A stretch of DNA of 64,000 nt from Desulfobacteraceae bacterium. GTDB lineage: Bacteria; Desulfobacterota; Desulfobacteria; Desulfobacterales; Desulfococcaceae. Under the pieces are notes generated by a model that saw only the letters and a list, made by a program, of their open reading frames with translations, was not told where the DNA came from and did no database searches. The stretch lies in contig JAABRU010000009.1 in the NCBI GenBank assembly GCA_011390755.1, forward strand, positions 1 through 64,000, given 5' to 3'. Both the position numbers and the translations under genes were made by a program. Positions within the stretch are counted from its first letter, which is position 1. Each line of letters begins with the position of its first letter. Shown here piece after piece: positions 9,119-17,786 of this stretch.

Positions 9119-10588
9119 TTACACTTTTCCTGCAATTGCTCTGCCCAGATCTTCTGTATCCGTATTTTCGGTCCTGACATCTTTTATAATCCGTCCGTCG
9201 AAAAAAACAAGCACCCGGTCCGCGACCATGAGGATTTCATCCAGCTCCGCGGAAGAAAAAACAAGGGCCGTATTTTTTTTACAGTATTTCTGAAGGTGTT
9301 CCCATACCCAGTGCGCGGATTCCAGATCCAGCCCGCGGGTGGGATTTTCCAAAAGCAGCAGGGACGGATTTTCCGAAAGAAAGGACAAAAGAAGACGCTG
9401 CTGATTTCCGCCGGACAGGGAACGGGCCGTGGATTCGGCTTTGCCTCTGATGCGGAAATAATCAATGTTTTTTGCGGCTTTGCCCAAAGCCTCCGCCCAG
9501 CCCACCAGCAGGAATTTTCCCCGGTTGGTCAGGGCAAAATGTTCTGTAATACTCATATCGGGAATCAGTCCCTCTTCCAGACGGTCTGTGGGAAGAAAGC
9601 AGATTTTTTCCTTTCGGAAAGCATAATAATCTTTGCCTTTCATGTTTTTTCCTTTCAGACGGATATTTCCCCCGGCAGGAGAAATCAGACCGGCGGCGGC
9701 ACGGAGAAACACACCCTGACCGCTGCCTTCCAGACCCGCCAGTCCGACAATTTCTCTTTCTCTGACTGTTACACTGCATGAATGCAGCCCGGTTCTGCCT
9801 CCCCCGGCCGAAACATTTTCCATCTGCAAAATGTTTTTCCCCGGTTCCGCGGCACAGCGGGGGGGAGGAAGCGGGGCCTTTCCGAACATCATTTCCAGCA
9901 CTTTTTCTGTATCAAAGGGGGATGCGGATTCACCCGTGACTTTTCCATGACGCAGCACTGTAATCCGGTTGCAGAGAAAATCCACATCCTCCAGTTTGTG
10001 GGAAACCAGCACCACACTCCTGCCTTCCCCGGTCAGTTTTTTTAAAGCCCGGAACAGGGATTCTTTTTGCAGGGAAGATATGCCTGTGGTGGGTTCGTCC
10101 AGAATGAGCATCCGGGTTCCCAGGGCCAGCAGTCGGAGAATTTCCAGTTGCTGCCGTTCTCCCACCGTCAGGCGGAAAAGCTGTGCATCCGGGTCCAGAT
10201 CAAAATCCAGATGCCCGGCCATCTCCCGGAATGCGGCTGCAAATTTTCTGCGTCTGATTTTAAAACCCCGCACCTGTCCCAGCATGAAATTTTCCAACAC
10301 CGAAAGCCGGGGAAAATCCAGCGGATCCTGATAAAGCATTCCAATTCCCAGTGCTGCGGCTTCTTCCGGGCGATTATAATCCGCAATCTGTCCGTTGGCC
10401 AGAACAGAACCGGAAGTTTTCGGAATATAACCGGAAAGAATTTTCATCAGGGTGCTTTTTCCCGCACCGTTTTCCCCCAGAATACCATGAACGGTTCCCG
10501 GTTCAATGCAAAGACTGACACCGTCATTGGCACGCACAGAACCGTAATGTTTATGAATATTCCGCAGTTCGATTTTCAGGTTTTGCAT
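9119..10588 (-). CDS. Sugar/nucleoside-type ABC transporter ATPase with two ATP-binding domains
   Basis: An ATPase of about 489 residues of the RbsA/MglA (carbohydrate uptake type 2) class, in which one chain carries both nucleotide-binding domains. Domain 1 has Walker A GENGAGKST, signature TVGERQQLEI and Walker B MLILDEPTTG. Domain 2 has the degenerate P-loop typical of this class (GLEGSGQG, no GKS/T), signature LSGGNQQRLL and Walker B LLLLENPTRGLD. Such ATPases normally sit beside two permeases and a binding protein; none is in this window. The inner ATG at 10588 follows AAGGGA; an ATG ten codons upstream has no ribosome site. The substrate cannot be told. Confidence 0.88.
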   Translation of the reverse strand: MQNLKIELRNIHKHYGSVRANDGVSLCIEPGTVHGILGENGAGKSTLMKILSGYIPKTSGSVLANGQIADYNRPEEAAALGIGMLYQDPLDFPRLSVLENFMLGQVRGFKIRRRKFAAAFREMAGHLDFDLDPDAQLFRLTVGERQQLEILRLLALGTRMLILDEPTTGISSLQKESLFRALKKLTGEGRSVVLVSHKLEDVDFLCNRITVLRHGKVTGESASPFDTEKVLEMMFGKAPLPPPRCAAEPGKNILQMENVSAGGGRTGLHSCSVTVREREIVGLAGLEGSGQGVFLRAAAGLISPAGGNIRLKGKNMKGKDYYAFRKEKICFLPTDRLEEGLIPDMSITEHFALTNRGKFLLVGWAEALGKAAKNIDYFRIRGKAESTARSLSGGNQQRLLLSFLSENPSLLLLENPTRGLDLESAHWVWEHLQKYCKKNTALVFSSAELDEILMVADRVLVFFDGRIIKDVRTENTDTEDLGRAIAGKV

Positions 10589-10873
10589 GTTTTCCCTTAC
10601 AGTTTCGGATATTTTCAAAAGAATGTAAGCAAATCAGCATACTATCGGGCAAACATTTATAAGCAGTTGAAATCATTAAATTGAAAACAAACAGATGATT
10701 TTATCAACTGTCTGACTTTATCTGTTTTAGCAAAACATTCAGATTTTTTGTCCGCCAGTATGGCAAAACAGTGCAAATGAGCGGATTCCGGTTTTCAGGG
10801 TTTTATGAAAAGCGGGAGCCGGGAAATCTGCCGGATGACTTTCTGCACTGTTTTGATCTGTTACTGCTTTTTA

Positions 10874-12400
10874 TTATTTATGCTCTATCCGGTATTTTTC
10901 TTTTTCCAGATGCAGGATATGTCCGATGCAGGCGGGGATTTCATCCGGGTAATGACTGACATATATAATCCGGGTATTGGTATGCCTGCCGATATAATCC
11001 GCCCATGTCAGAATCATCTCCCGGTTTCCGGCATCCAGGCCCTGGCAGGGTTCGTCCAGAATGAGAAGGGCCGGGGATTTGACCATGGCGCGGGCCAGGA
11101 GTACCATGCGCTGTTCTCCGCAGGAAAGACGGTCAAAAAGACGTTCTGATTTATCTTCAATTCCCATCTCCGCCATCTGCTGCTTTGCTTTTTCCTTTTG
11201 CATGGCATCGGCACCGCGGTAAAGTCCGACCGAATCAAAAAAACCGGACAGCACCGCATCAAAGGCCGTGAGGGATTTGCGGTAGCGGATCTGAAATTCC
11301 GAAGAAACCAGCCCGATATGCTTTTTGATTTCCCATATGCTTTCCCCGCTGCCCCTGCGTTTTCCGAAAAGATAAATTTCGTTGGCATATGCCTGCAGAC
11401 TGTCTCCGGAAATCATGCGGAGGAGGGAGGTTTTTCCGGCACCGTTGGGGCCTGATACGGCCCAGTTTTCTCCGGGGCGGACAGTCCAGTTCAGATTTTC
11501 AAAAACAATTTTATTTCCGTAGCGGACTGCAAGGTTTTTCATTTCAATCAGGGGATCCGCCGGAGAGGCGGGCAAAGAGGAGGGGACTGATTTTTTATGA
11601 ATGGAAAAAGGGAGACGGGAGTGCTTTTTCTCGGACCGGGAAGCGGACACAGCCTGTTTCAGTATTTCTGAGCGAAGGCCCCGGAGCGTTACGCGGCAGT
11701 CCCGGACACAGAGAACATGGGAAATTTCCGGCAGAATTTCCGCTTCCCTGTGTGTAACCAGAATGATCTGCATATTTTCTTTTATCAGAGAACGGAGGGT
11801 TTTGCGCAGATCCCGGCGGGAATCCGCATCCAGACCGTCAAAAGGCTCATCCAGAATCAGGAGCCGGGGAATGCGGATCAGGGCACGGGCCATGAGTACT
11901 TTCCGCATTTCTCCGGTGGAAAGAAAACGGATGGGACGATCCGGCAGAAAGGGAATTCCCAAACGTTCGGCTATCTGTGTTACCGGGGGGGATTCCGGAT
12001 CTTCCGGGCAGATAATCTGCCGGGCAGTGGTCAGACTGTTCAGATTGCCGCTGAAGTAACGGGCATGATCCAGCTCTTCTTCCCTGGCAATCATGCGCCG
12101 CTGCAGTTCAAAAGAGATATAGGTGACAGCCCCGGCAGGAAGGAAGCGACGGACTTTTCCCCGCACAATGGGCAGTTCTCCGACCAAAGCCCGTACCAGG
12201 GAAGATTTCCCGGCTCCGTTGGGCCCCAGCACAGCCCAGTGCTGACCTTCACGGATTTCCCAGTCTGTATGGGACAGAATCCGGCGATCTCCCAGACGGA
12301 CACTGATATCTTTAAAAGAAATCAGCGGGGGGGAACTGTGGCAGTTTATTGCTTTGCCTGCCGAGCCCTTTTTCAATTGTGCCATCTGCGGGGGGGACAT
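10874..12400 (-). CDS. modF: ModF-like double ATP-binding protein
   Basis: A 508-residue protein with two ABC ATPase domains. It resembles ModF, the ATPase found beside molybdate genes in enterobacteria. Domain 1 shows GPNGAGKSS, LSTGEMRKVL and LLILDEPFDGLD. Domain 2 shows GPNGAGKTS, the ModF-like stretch LFGKRRGSGESIWEIKKHIG, LSCGEQRMVL and LLILDEPCQGLD. No membrane segment or permease is present. The ATG at 12400 overlaps the stop of the DHH-CBS gene by one base (TGATG), so the two are probably translationally coupled. A link to molybdenum or tungsten handling is inferred from similarity only; a translation-factor-like role is also possible. Confidence 0.82.
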   Translation of the reverse strand: MSPPQMAQLKKGSAGKAINCHSSPPLISFKDISVRLGDRRILSHTDWEIREGQHWAVLGPNGAGKSSLVRALVGELPIVRGKVRRFLPAGAVTYISFELQRRMIAREEELDHARYFSGNLNSLTTARQIICPEDPESPPVTQIAERLGIPFLPDRPIRFLSTGEMRKVLMARALIRIPRLLILDEPFDGLDADSRRDLRKTLRSLIKENMQIILVTHREAEILPEISHVLCVRDCRVTLRGLRSEILKQAVSASRSEKKHSRLPFSIHKKSVPSSLPASPADPLIEMKNLAVRYGNKIVFENLNWTVRPGENWAVSGPNGAGKTSLLRMISGDSLQAYANEIYLFGKRRGSGESIWEIKKHIGLVSSEFQIRYRKSLTAFDAVLSGFFDSVGLYRGADAMQKEKAKQQMAEMGIEDKSERLFDRLSCGEQRMVLLARAMVKSPALLILDEPCQGLDAGNREMILTWADYIGRHTNTRIIYVSHYPDEIPACIGHILHLEKEKYRIEHK

Positions 12401-13701
12401 CAGTCGGGAAGCATGTCATAGAGATAAAGCATCACATCCGAGCGGGTAACTATGCCAATCATATTTCCGGCATCAGTCACTACCGGCAGTCTTCCAATAT
12501 CATATTTTACCATAAGCTGTGCTGCCTGCATGGGGCTTCTGTCCGGACCGATGGTGATTACATCGGCATTCATAAATGCTTTCACCGGTGCCTTTTCCCC
12601 GGATTTCTTTTTGATTTTCCGGAAATCCCTGCGGGAAATGATACCGGTGATTTTTTCCCCTTCGATTACCGGCAGACCGGTACAACCCTTATCCCGCAGC
12701 AGCATCCCCACCTCTTTCATGGAAGTATCGGGAGAAACGGCAAAAACAGGAAAAGACATCAGATCACTGACCCGTACCGAGGCCTGCTGATTGCCTTCCA
12801 GCAAATCTGTTATCATCTCTTCCGCAGTATCGGGGTTGACAAAGTTCAGGGTTGCGGAACCGGCACCGGCATGACCGCCGCCGCCCAGACTCCGCATAAT
12901 TGCACCGATGTCCAGTCCGTCTGCATTGCTGCGCCCGATGACAAAGGATTTTCCCGGTTTTTTCCCGGTGAAAATGCCGAAAACAGCATCCGCATTCAGG
13001 ATTTCCCGGCACATATGCACCACCAGGGCCAGACTTCCCACATGTCCGTCAATGCCGAGCTTATGAAAACTGATATTATATCCCCTGATACGCCGGGTGT
13101 TTTCCGAGCGGAGCATTTCAAATAAAATATTTTTCTGCTTTTCACCGTACACCGGCCGCAGCCAGGAAGACAGCACATTCAGATCCGCTCCCTTTTCCAG
13201 CAGCCAGGCCGCAGCCAGTGCATCTTCGGGCCGGGTTGTGGGAAAAAGAAGATTGCCCGTGTCTTCATGAAGGGCGGTCAGAAAAAGGGTGGCCTGCACC
13301 GGGGTCGGTTGTATATTTTCGGCCCGCAGCTGCCGCACCATCAGGGTAATATTGGCCCCCATAGCCTCATGGCAGGTCTGGTTGGCACTGATATCCCCTT
13401 TGTCCGGATGATGATCCCAGAGAATCACTTCCAGATCTTCTTTCTGCCGCAGTTTTTTCATCCCGTCCAGTCGGTCCCATCTGTTTACATCCACCACAAT
13501 CAGACGGGTGATTTTTTCCGCTTCGATTTCATTGGGAGACAGTACATGAAACACTTCCTTATGTATGCTCATAAAGGCTTTGACATTGGGATTGATGTTT
13601 TTGGGGATAACCGGCACTGCTCTGGGATACAGCAGGGTGGCTGCGATCATGGATGCAAAGGCATCAAAATCGGTATTTTTATGAGATGTTACGATTTCCA
13701 T
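12400..13701 (-). CDS. DHH/DHHA1 phosphoesterase with two CBS domains
   Basis: A 433-residue cytosolic protein. The N-terminal DHH domain shows the motifs SHKNTDFDAFAS, VVDVN and WDHHPD. A DHHA1 domain ends in GRSNADGLDIG and SLGGGGHAGAGSA (about residues 250-285). Two CBS domains follow (around 315-365 and 375-430). The same DHH-CBS arrangement forms the front half of a long tRNA nucleotidyltransferase found in delta-proteobacteria; here the polymerase half is absent and the frame ends after the second CBS. It may hydrolyse small (cyclic) nucleotides under adenylate control. It is coupled to the ModF-like gene by a one-base overlap. The ribosome site is weak. Confidence 0.85.
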   Translation of the reverse strand: MEIVTSHKNTDFDAFASMIAATLLYPRAVPVIPKNINPNVKAFMSIHKEVFHVLSPNEIEAEKITRLIVVDVNRWDRLDGMKKLRQKEDLEVILWDHHPDKGDISANQTCHEAMGANITLMVRQLRAENIQPTPVQATLFLTALHEDTGNLLFPTTRPEDALAAAWLLEKGADLNVLSSWLRPVYGEKQKNILFEMLRSENTRRIRGYNISFHKLGIDGHVGSLALVVHMCREILNADAVFGIFTGKKPGKSFVIGRSNADGLDIGAIMRSLGGGGHAGAGSATLNFVNPDTAEEMITDLLEGNQQASVRVSDLMSFPVFAVSPDTSMKEVGMLLRDKGCTGLPVIEGEKITGIISRRDFRKIKKKSGEKAPVKAFMNADVITIGPDRSPMQAAQLMVKYDIGRLPVVTDAGNMIGIVTRSDVMLYLYDMLPD

Positions 13702-13755
13702 AATATAAGCGGGCTGTTTTTTTGTTTTTCAGATTATATTTTCGGGAAATTCAGC

Positions 13756-13859
13756 TTGATGAATATGTAAAAAGTCCGAAATACGGGGATTTCAGCAATT
13801 TAACATACTGATTTTACTAAGACTGAATTCCGGAAAAATGACTTTTTACCGGTTCATCA
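13756..13859. repeat. MITE family B, copy 2
   Basis: A 104-bp element. Its ends are TTGATGAATATGTAAAAAGT and GACTTTTTACCGGTTCATCA, with TTTAACATACTGATTTTACT inside. It matches 4111-4215 and 36501-36605. Confidence 0.75.
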
Positions 13860-13883
13860 GGCTTACAGGAGGGAATTTCAGAT

Positions 13884-14020
13884 ATACTCAGCACCGGAAT
13901 AAACCGAATTTCTGAATTTCAGACTCCGTTTTCTGTATGCTGAAATCTGCCGGTGATACAGAATCATTTCAGGCTGTCTCCTAATTCCGGGGCTTTTTAA
14001 GAAAGCGCAGTGTAAGTATA
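13884..14020. repeat. ~137-bp repeat, left arm of an inverted pair
   Basis: Its complement recurs at 15945-16078. Shared blocks include TATACTCAGCACCGGAATAA, ACTCCGTTTTC and AAAGCGCAGT. The pair brackets about 1.9 kb holding the AbrB-type gene, a membrane-protein gene and two other repeats. Confidence 0.65.
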
Positions 14021-14044
14021 TCTCTCCGGATTTATCCACTGCAC

Positions 14045-14251
14045 TCATAAACGTTCTGTTTCTCTGGTGAAATCTGTATTGATTCCCTTGAGAAAACCGC
14101 GCATTTCTACAGGTTTTTTCTCCGGAATCAACTCAATGCGGTCATCAAAAGGTATTATTTTTATTTTCTGCCCCGGTACAAGTTTGAATGATTCCCGTAT
14201 CTGTTTCGGAATAACAATCTGATAATCTGAAGAAATTTTTATGGATTGCAT
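14045..14251 (-). CDS. AbrB/MazE/SpoVT-type DNA-binding protein, orphan
   Basis: A 68-residue swapped-hairpin DNA-binding protein. The core SSDYQIVIPKQIRESFKL followed by PGQKIKIIPFDDRIELIP is typical of antitoxins of MazE/VapB kind. AGGAG stands 9 bases before the ATG. No toxin (PIN or MazF) follows: downstream lies only a repeat. It may be a solitary regulator or the survivor of a toxin-antitoxin pair whose toxin has been lost. Confidence 0.88.
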   Translation of the reverse strand: MQSIKISSDYQIVIPKQIRESFKLVPGQKIKIIPFDDRIELIPEKKPVEMRGFLKGINTDFTRETERL

Positions 14252-14299
14252 GAATATAATCTCCTGCGGTCCGGTCAGAATATGAAATGCATTGCAGTT

Positions 14300-15202
14300 T
14301 TATGTATTGTTCGGCACTTCCGCATGTATGGTTTCAGGTCGGATATTATCTTTATCCGGAAGTGTTTCGGCTTCCTCTGTCTGTTCTGTTTCATTTTCTT
14401 TCCAGGCAACCAGGGGTGTTTCCCGTGCTTCTTCTACAGTTTCCTCATGGTATTCCAGTCGGGCCTGCGGTTTTATGCCCCGGCTGTATTCCAGTTCCAG
14501 ACGGATTTTGTTCAGTTCCGCCTGATTGTCAATATTCCGTTTTGCCAGCAGATAACGCAGATAGATGACCCAGGCAAAAAGTCCGATCAGAGCAGCTGCC
14601 CCGGAAATGACCACCCATTTGAAACGCACCAGGGTATCCACGCTGACTTTGGCAATATAACCGACCATATTGGGCAGTACCCAGTACATGAAAACCAAAA
14701 GCAGAACCAGAAAACCGATGGTAAATATGTTGAAACTGCTTACAGTTGTCATCATCCGCTCAAATTCCGTACCGCTGTTTTTCTTTTGACTTTCTTTATC
14801 CCCCTCTTCTTTGTTTCTGATTGCATCTTCATGAAAAAGAGATACATAGGCTTTAACCGTAAATGCAAAAAGCAGGATAATACCGATGGGAATTCCCACG
14901 GCCGCCGTAAACCAGGCCCGGAAAGGAAAAGGGGTTTCTTTGACAACCAGTTTTCTTTGAAACTCACTCACCGGGCCGAAGGTTTTTTCAAAATAATATT
15001 TATTGAAATCACTCAGATTATTTCCGTCTGTCACATAAACAAGATTGCCGTTCTGATCGGAAAAATGCAGCATACTCTTGCTGCCGGATTTCATCATGGC
15101 CACAGCCAGAATTTCCAGTTCGATCAGAATCAGCACGACCGCGATAATGATAAATACGGTTTTATTGTCTTCCACCAGTGATGCAATATTTTTGTATTTC
15201 AT
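14300..15202 (-). CDS. Four-helix membrane protein of unknown function
   Basis: I do not recognise the family. From the ATG at 15202, which follows AAAGGAA, the protein has about 300 residues. Hydrophobic helices lie near residues 15-38, 102-125, 148-172 and 184-205. Between helices 1 and 2 is a polar domain of about 65 residues (likely periplasmic), and a charged tail of about 85 residues is rich in E. The layout is that of a membrane-bound sensor or scaffold without catalytic motifs. Upstream codons of the open frame run into a MITE and are not part of the gene. Confidence 0.75.
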   Translation of the reverse strand: MKYKNIASLVEDNKTVFIIIAVVLILIELEILAVAMMKSGSKSMLHFSDQNGNLVYVTDGNNLSDFNKYYFEKTFGPVSEFQRKLVVKETPFPFRAWFTAAVGIPIGIILLFAFTVKAYVSLFHEDAIRNKEEGDKESQKKNSGTEFERMMTTVSSFNIFTIGFLVLLLVFMYWVLPNMVGYIAKVSVDTLVRFKWVVISGAAALIGLFAWVIYLRYLLAKRNIDNQAELNKIRLELEYSRGIKPQARLEYHEETVEEARETPLVAWKENETEQTEEAETLPDKDNIRPETIHAEVPNNT

Positions 15203-15225
15203 ATAAATTCCTTTTTGCGGTATGT

Positions 15226-15331
15226 AGTGCTCTGTTTCATTTAAAATTGCAGGTCGGGTTAGCGAAGTGTAACCCGGCATTCGGATGTTCTGCTCCGAAA
15301 TATCTGCACAATTTTAAGTGAAACAATGCAG
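15226..15331. mobile_element. MITE family D, subtype with GTTTCA ends
   Basis: About 106 bp, from AGTGCTCTGTTTCATTTAAA to TTTTAAGTGAAACAATGCAG. The core is the palindromic module GGTCGGGTTAGCGAAGTG / AACCCGGC. The complement of this element is nearly identical to 61701-61807. It lies just upstream of the membrane-protein gene. Confidence 0.8.
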
Positions 15332-15333
15332 CA

Positions 15334-15472
15334 GGTTATTTCCTGAAAAGAAAGTACCGGAGGAGTGCCAAACTGAAAGTCCGGCAGTGTCTGACAGATG
15401 ACAGCCCGGTCACAGACTTTCAGTCTGTGATGCCTCCGGAAGCGGTACATTCATATTTGGAAATCGCCTTAT
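15334..15472. repeat. MITE family C (GGTGATTTCC...GGAAATCACC ends), copy 1
   Basis: Left end GGTTATTTCCTGAAAAG and right end TTTGGAAATCGCCTTA are inverted relative to each other. The core holds GGAGTGCCAAACTGAAAG and its complement. Other copies lie at 20828-20986, 28605-28746 and 33998-34134. Bases 15473-15944 hold no gene that I can support. Confidence 0.65.
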
Positions 15473-15944
15473 TTTCTCTCAACCGCTGTCTGGAAAGTCC
15501 TCTGTGAGTTACTGATACCGGGCATCCCCAAACCATGCGGATTTATTGTATTTGTGTATTATTTCAGGATATTGGATGTCTGCTGGGCATCTTTGAAAAA
15601 AGACTCTCAGATTCGGATCGGAAAGCAGCAGCAGAAATGTCCGGTACAGGCACGGACCGGGGAAGGCAGCAGGGTGTAAAACAGAAAAAATCCGAACAAC
15701 TGCCCGAAATACCCGGCAACCGAACCGATCCGATGCATTAAATTTATTTATCATGATAAGATATGATATTCAAGTTGTAAATAGCAGGATTCCGGAAAAA
15801 CTTCTGCTGTGCATAAGGGGATTAATGATAAGTACCCCGTCAATAATCCTGTAACATTTTTTGAGTTGAAAGTCTTTGAAACTGAAGTGCCATAAGTCAG
15901 AAATATGTTACAAAACTTTTGCTGAGGTATACTGTCCACCCGCA

Positions 15945-16078
15945 TATACTGCGCTTTCTGAAAAGCCCCGGAATCCGGGGACAGTCTGAAATGATTCCCC
16001 GTATCACCGGCAGATTTCAGCATACGGAAAACGGAGTCTGAAATTCAGAAGTTCAGTTTATTCCGGTGCTGAGTATAC
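15945..16078. repeat. ~134-bp repeat, right arm of an inverted pair
   Basis: Complement of 13884-14020. It ends CCGGTGCTGAGTATAC. Between here and the spermidine synthase gene lies a further imperfect palindrome (about 16082-16206, ends AACCCAAGTTG and CAACCTGGGTT). Confidence 0.65.
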
Positions 16079-16309
16079 TTATTAAAAACCCAAGTTGTCA
16101 CCTATCGGGGCAGTAAGCAAAAATCAGACTGTTACAGGATACTCAAAAGTTACCGGAACGAAAAATCAGCAGGTTGCGTTTATAGCTGGCAACCTGGGTT
16201 ATTAAAATGAAGTGGATATAAGATATCCGCAAAAATGCAGAGGTTTTTTAAAACCGTTTCCCGGATATTTATCAATATTAATTTTTAATTAACTGTCAGG
16301 AGAATATAA

Positions 16310-17167
16310 ATGAATAACGGCTTATACGCACTGGACAGAAGCGGGCAGTCTTTTGCCAATTATTTTCAGATTGAGCAGGTATTATATGACAGCAGAAGCA
16401 AATATCAGAAAATCACCGTGTTTGATACAGCGGACTGCGGCCGGATTCTGATGCTCGACGATTTTTTTAACGTAAGTACCCCTATGGAGGCCTTTTACCA
16501 CGAACCCATGTCCCATGTTCCCCTGGGCCTGGCAGGCAGACGCAGAAATGTGCTGATTATCGGGGGAGGGGATTTCGGAGTTGCCAGGCATGTTGTCAAA
16601 CACAAAGATGTGGAACAGCTGACACTTTGCGAGATGGACGGGCAGGTGCTGGACGTGTGCCGGGAGTTTTTTCCGGACTGGGCGGCCTGTGAAAAAGATC
16701 CCCGTATGCAGGTCCGGGTGGGAGACGGAGCCGCATATCTCAAAGACTGCCCCCCGCACTCCCTGGATGCCCTGATTATTGACTCCACGGATCCCTTTTT
16801 CAATGCATCGGTTCTGGTGACAGAGGATTTTTATAATGCCGCATACCGGGCTTTGCAGCCCGAAGGTGTGCTGATACAGATTGTTGCGGATTATTACTTT
16901 TACAAAAAAATCTGGCCAGATGTTCTTTCGGTGATAAAAGGCCATTTCCCGGCCTGCCGCCCTCTGTTTTTTTATGTTCCTTTTTATGTGCTGGGTTCCT
17001 GGGGGTTGCTGCTGGCAGGAAAAAACCGGGAACAACTGCGGTCGGAAAAAATTACCCGGGAATATCTGGACAGCATCGGCGGTGTGGAAACACTGACACC
17101 GGAGATTGTTGCCGGGGCTTTTTCTCTTCCGCCCTATATCCGGAATGAGCTGAAGGATTTTCTGTAA
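16310..17167 (+). CDS. speE: Spermidine synthase-like aminopropyltransferase
   Basis: Transfers an aminopropyl group from decarboxylated S-adenosylmethionine to putrescine in the cytosol. The 285 residues match the family length. A beta-strand N-terminal domain has LMLDDFFNVS; the catalytic domain has the YHEPMSHVPL stretch, the nucleotide-binding loop IIGGGDFGVARHV (GGGDFG where GGGDGG is usual), the acidic EMDG and the signature DALIIDSTDPFF, which includes the catalytic aspartate. AGGAG precedes the ATG at good spacing. No adometDC or speA gene adjoins it. A related substrate (cadaverine, agmatine) cannot be excluded because of the loop change. Confidence 0.88.
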   Translation: MNNGLYALDRSGQSFANYFQIEQVLYDSRSKYQKITVFDTADCGRILMLDDFFNVSTPMEAFYHEPMSHVPLGLAGRRRNVLIIGGGDFGVARHVVKHKDVEQLTLCEMDGQVLDVCREFFPDWAACEKDPRMQVRVGDGAAYLKDCPPHSLDALIIDSTDPFFNASVLVTEDFYNAAYRALQPEGVLIQIVADYYFYKKIWPDVLSVIKGHFPACRPLFFYVPFYVLGSWGLLLAGKNREQLRSEKITREYLDSIGGVETLTPEIVAGAFSLPPYIRNELKDFL

Positions 17168-17242
17168 ATACCGCGGCAGTGGGTCAAATCCCCTGATGAA
17201 TGAGATTTCCCATTGCAGGGTCGTACTGCATAGGCCCGTCAG

Positions 17243-17279
17243 ATCACGGCTTCTTCGGACAGTCTGAAAAAGCCGTGAT
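17243..17279 (+). terminator. Hairpin downstream of speE
   Basis: ATCACGGCTT at 17243-17252 pairs exactly with AAGCCGTGAT at 17270-17279. It lies 75 bp after the speE stop and has no T-run, so it may be a Rho-assisted end, an RNA-stabilising hairpin or a repeat end. Confidence 0.35.
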
Positions 17280-17597
17280 GAAAAATACTTTGGGGGTAAT
17301 CGTTCCGGTTTCTTCGGAGTGCTGCGCACATGGCCCCGGCGGATGCTGTATCACCCGCATGTTCATTATGCTGCGCCGGGCGGGGCTTTGTCATCCGGGA
17401 ACGGCCTGCGGCATCCTTCCCGCATGGATTTTTAGCTGCTGTTCCGGGTTCTGCCGAAAGACGGCCGGGCATCCTGAACCCCCGATTGAATCCGGGCTGC
17501 ATCCCTGAATTGTTTTCTGTGAAACATCAGACAGTTGTTTTGCAGGAATTTCATTTTGTGCCGGTGCGGAGACCGGTCGGTTCAATCCACATGGGTT
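17278..17597. repeat. ~320-bp direct repeat, left copy, bracketing the Rlo-like cassette
   Basis: Starts ATGAAAAATACTTTGGGGGT and continues to GTGCCGGTGCGGAGACCGG. The copy at 19794-20124 has the same order and orientation with scattered substitutions and small indels (for example the extra CTGCCGATCC near 19969). Short open frames inside both copies differ by frame-changing indels, so I regard it as non-coding. Confidence 0.85.
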
Positions 17598-17640
17598 AGA
17601 ATGCTCATGGTATGTGAAACAAATTGATAATTATATACTC

Positions 17641-17785
17641 AATGCCGTTTCCTTAAGACTTCCCTCCCCTGAGGGAGGGGCAGGGGGAGGGTGAAAACGG
17701 AGCATAAATTCAGACAGCTGCTGTCCCCCTCCCCTAACCCCTCCCGCCGGGGGAGGGGAACTTTCTGCTTAAGGAAACGGCATTG
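17641..17785. mobile_element. MITE with 17-bp perfect inverted ends at the 3' end of the RloB-like gene
   Basis: AATGCCGTTTCCTTAAG at the left and CTTAAGGAAACGGCATT at the right are perfect complements. Flanks ATTATATACTC (17630-17640) and ATTATATACGC (17786-17796) look like an 11-bp target duplication with one mismatch. The core is two G/C-rich blocks in opposite orientation. It ends right at the stop codon of the RloB-like gene, so it inserted into the end of that gene. Confidence 0.8.
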
Positions 17786-17786
17786 A

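Noticed and set aside
9032-9781. Plus-strand frame of 249 codons opposite the sugar-type ABC ATPase
   Set aside because: It is the antisense shadow of a clear ATPase gene with intact motifs.
17200-17508. Possible short protein genes in the two long direct repeats (also 19737-20006)
   Set aside because: The two copies differ by frame-changing indels, so no reading frame is kept.
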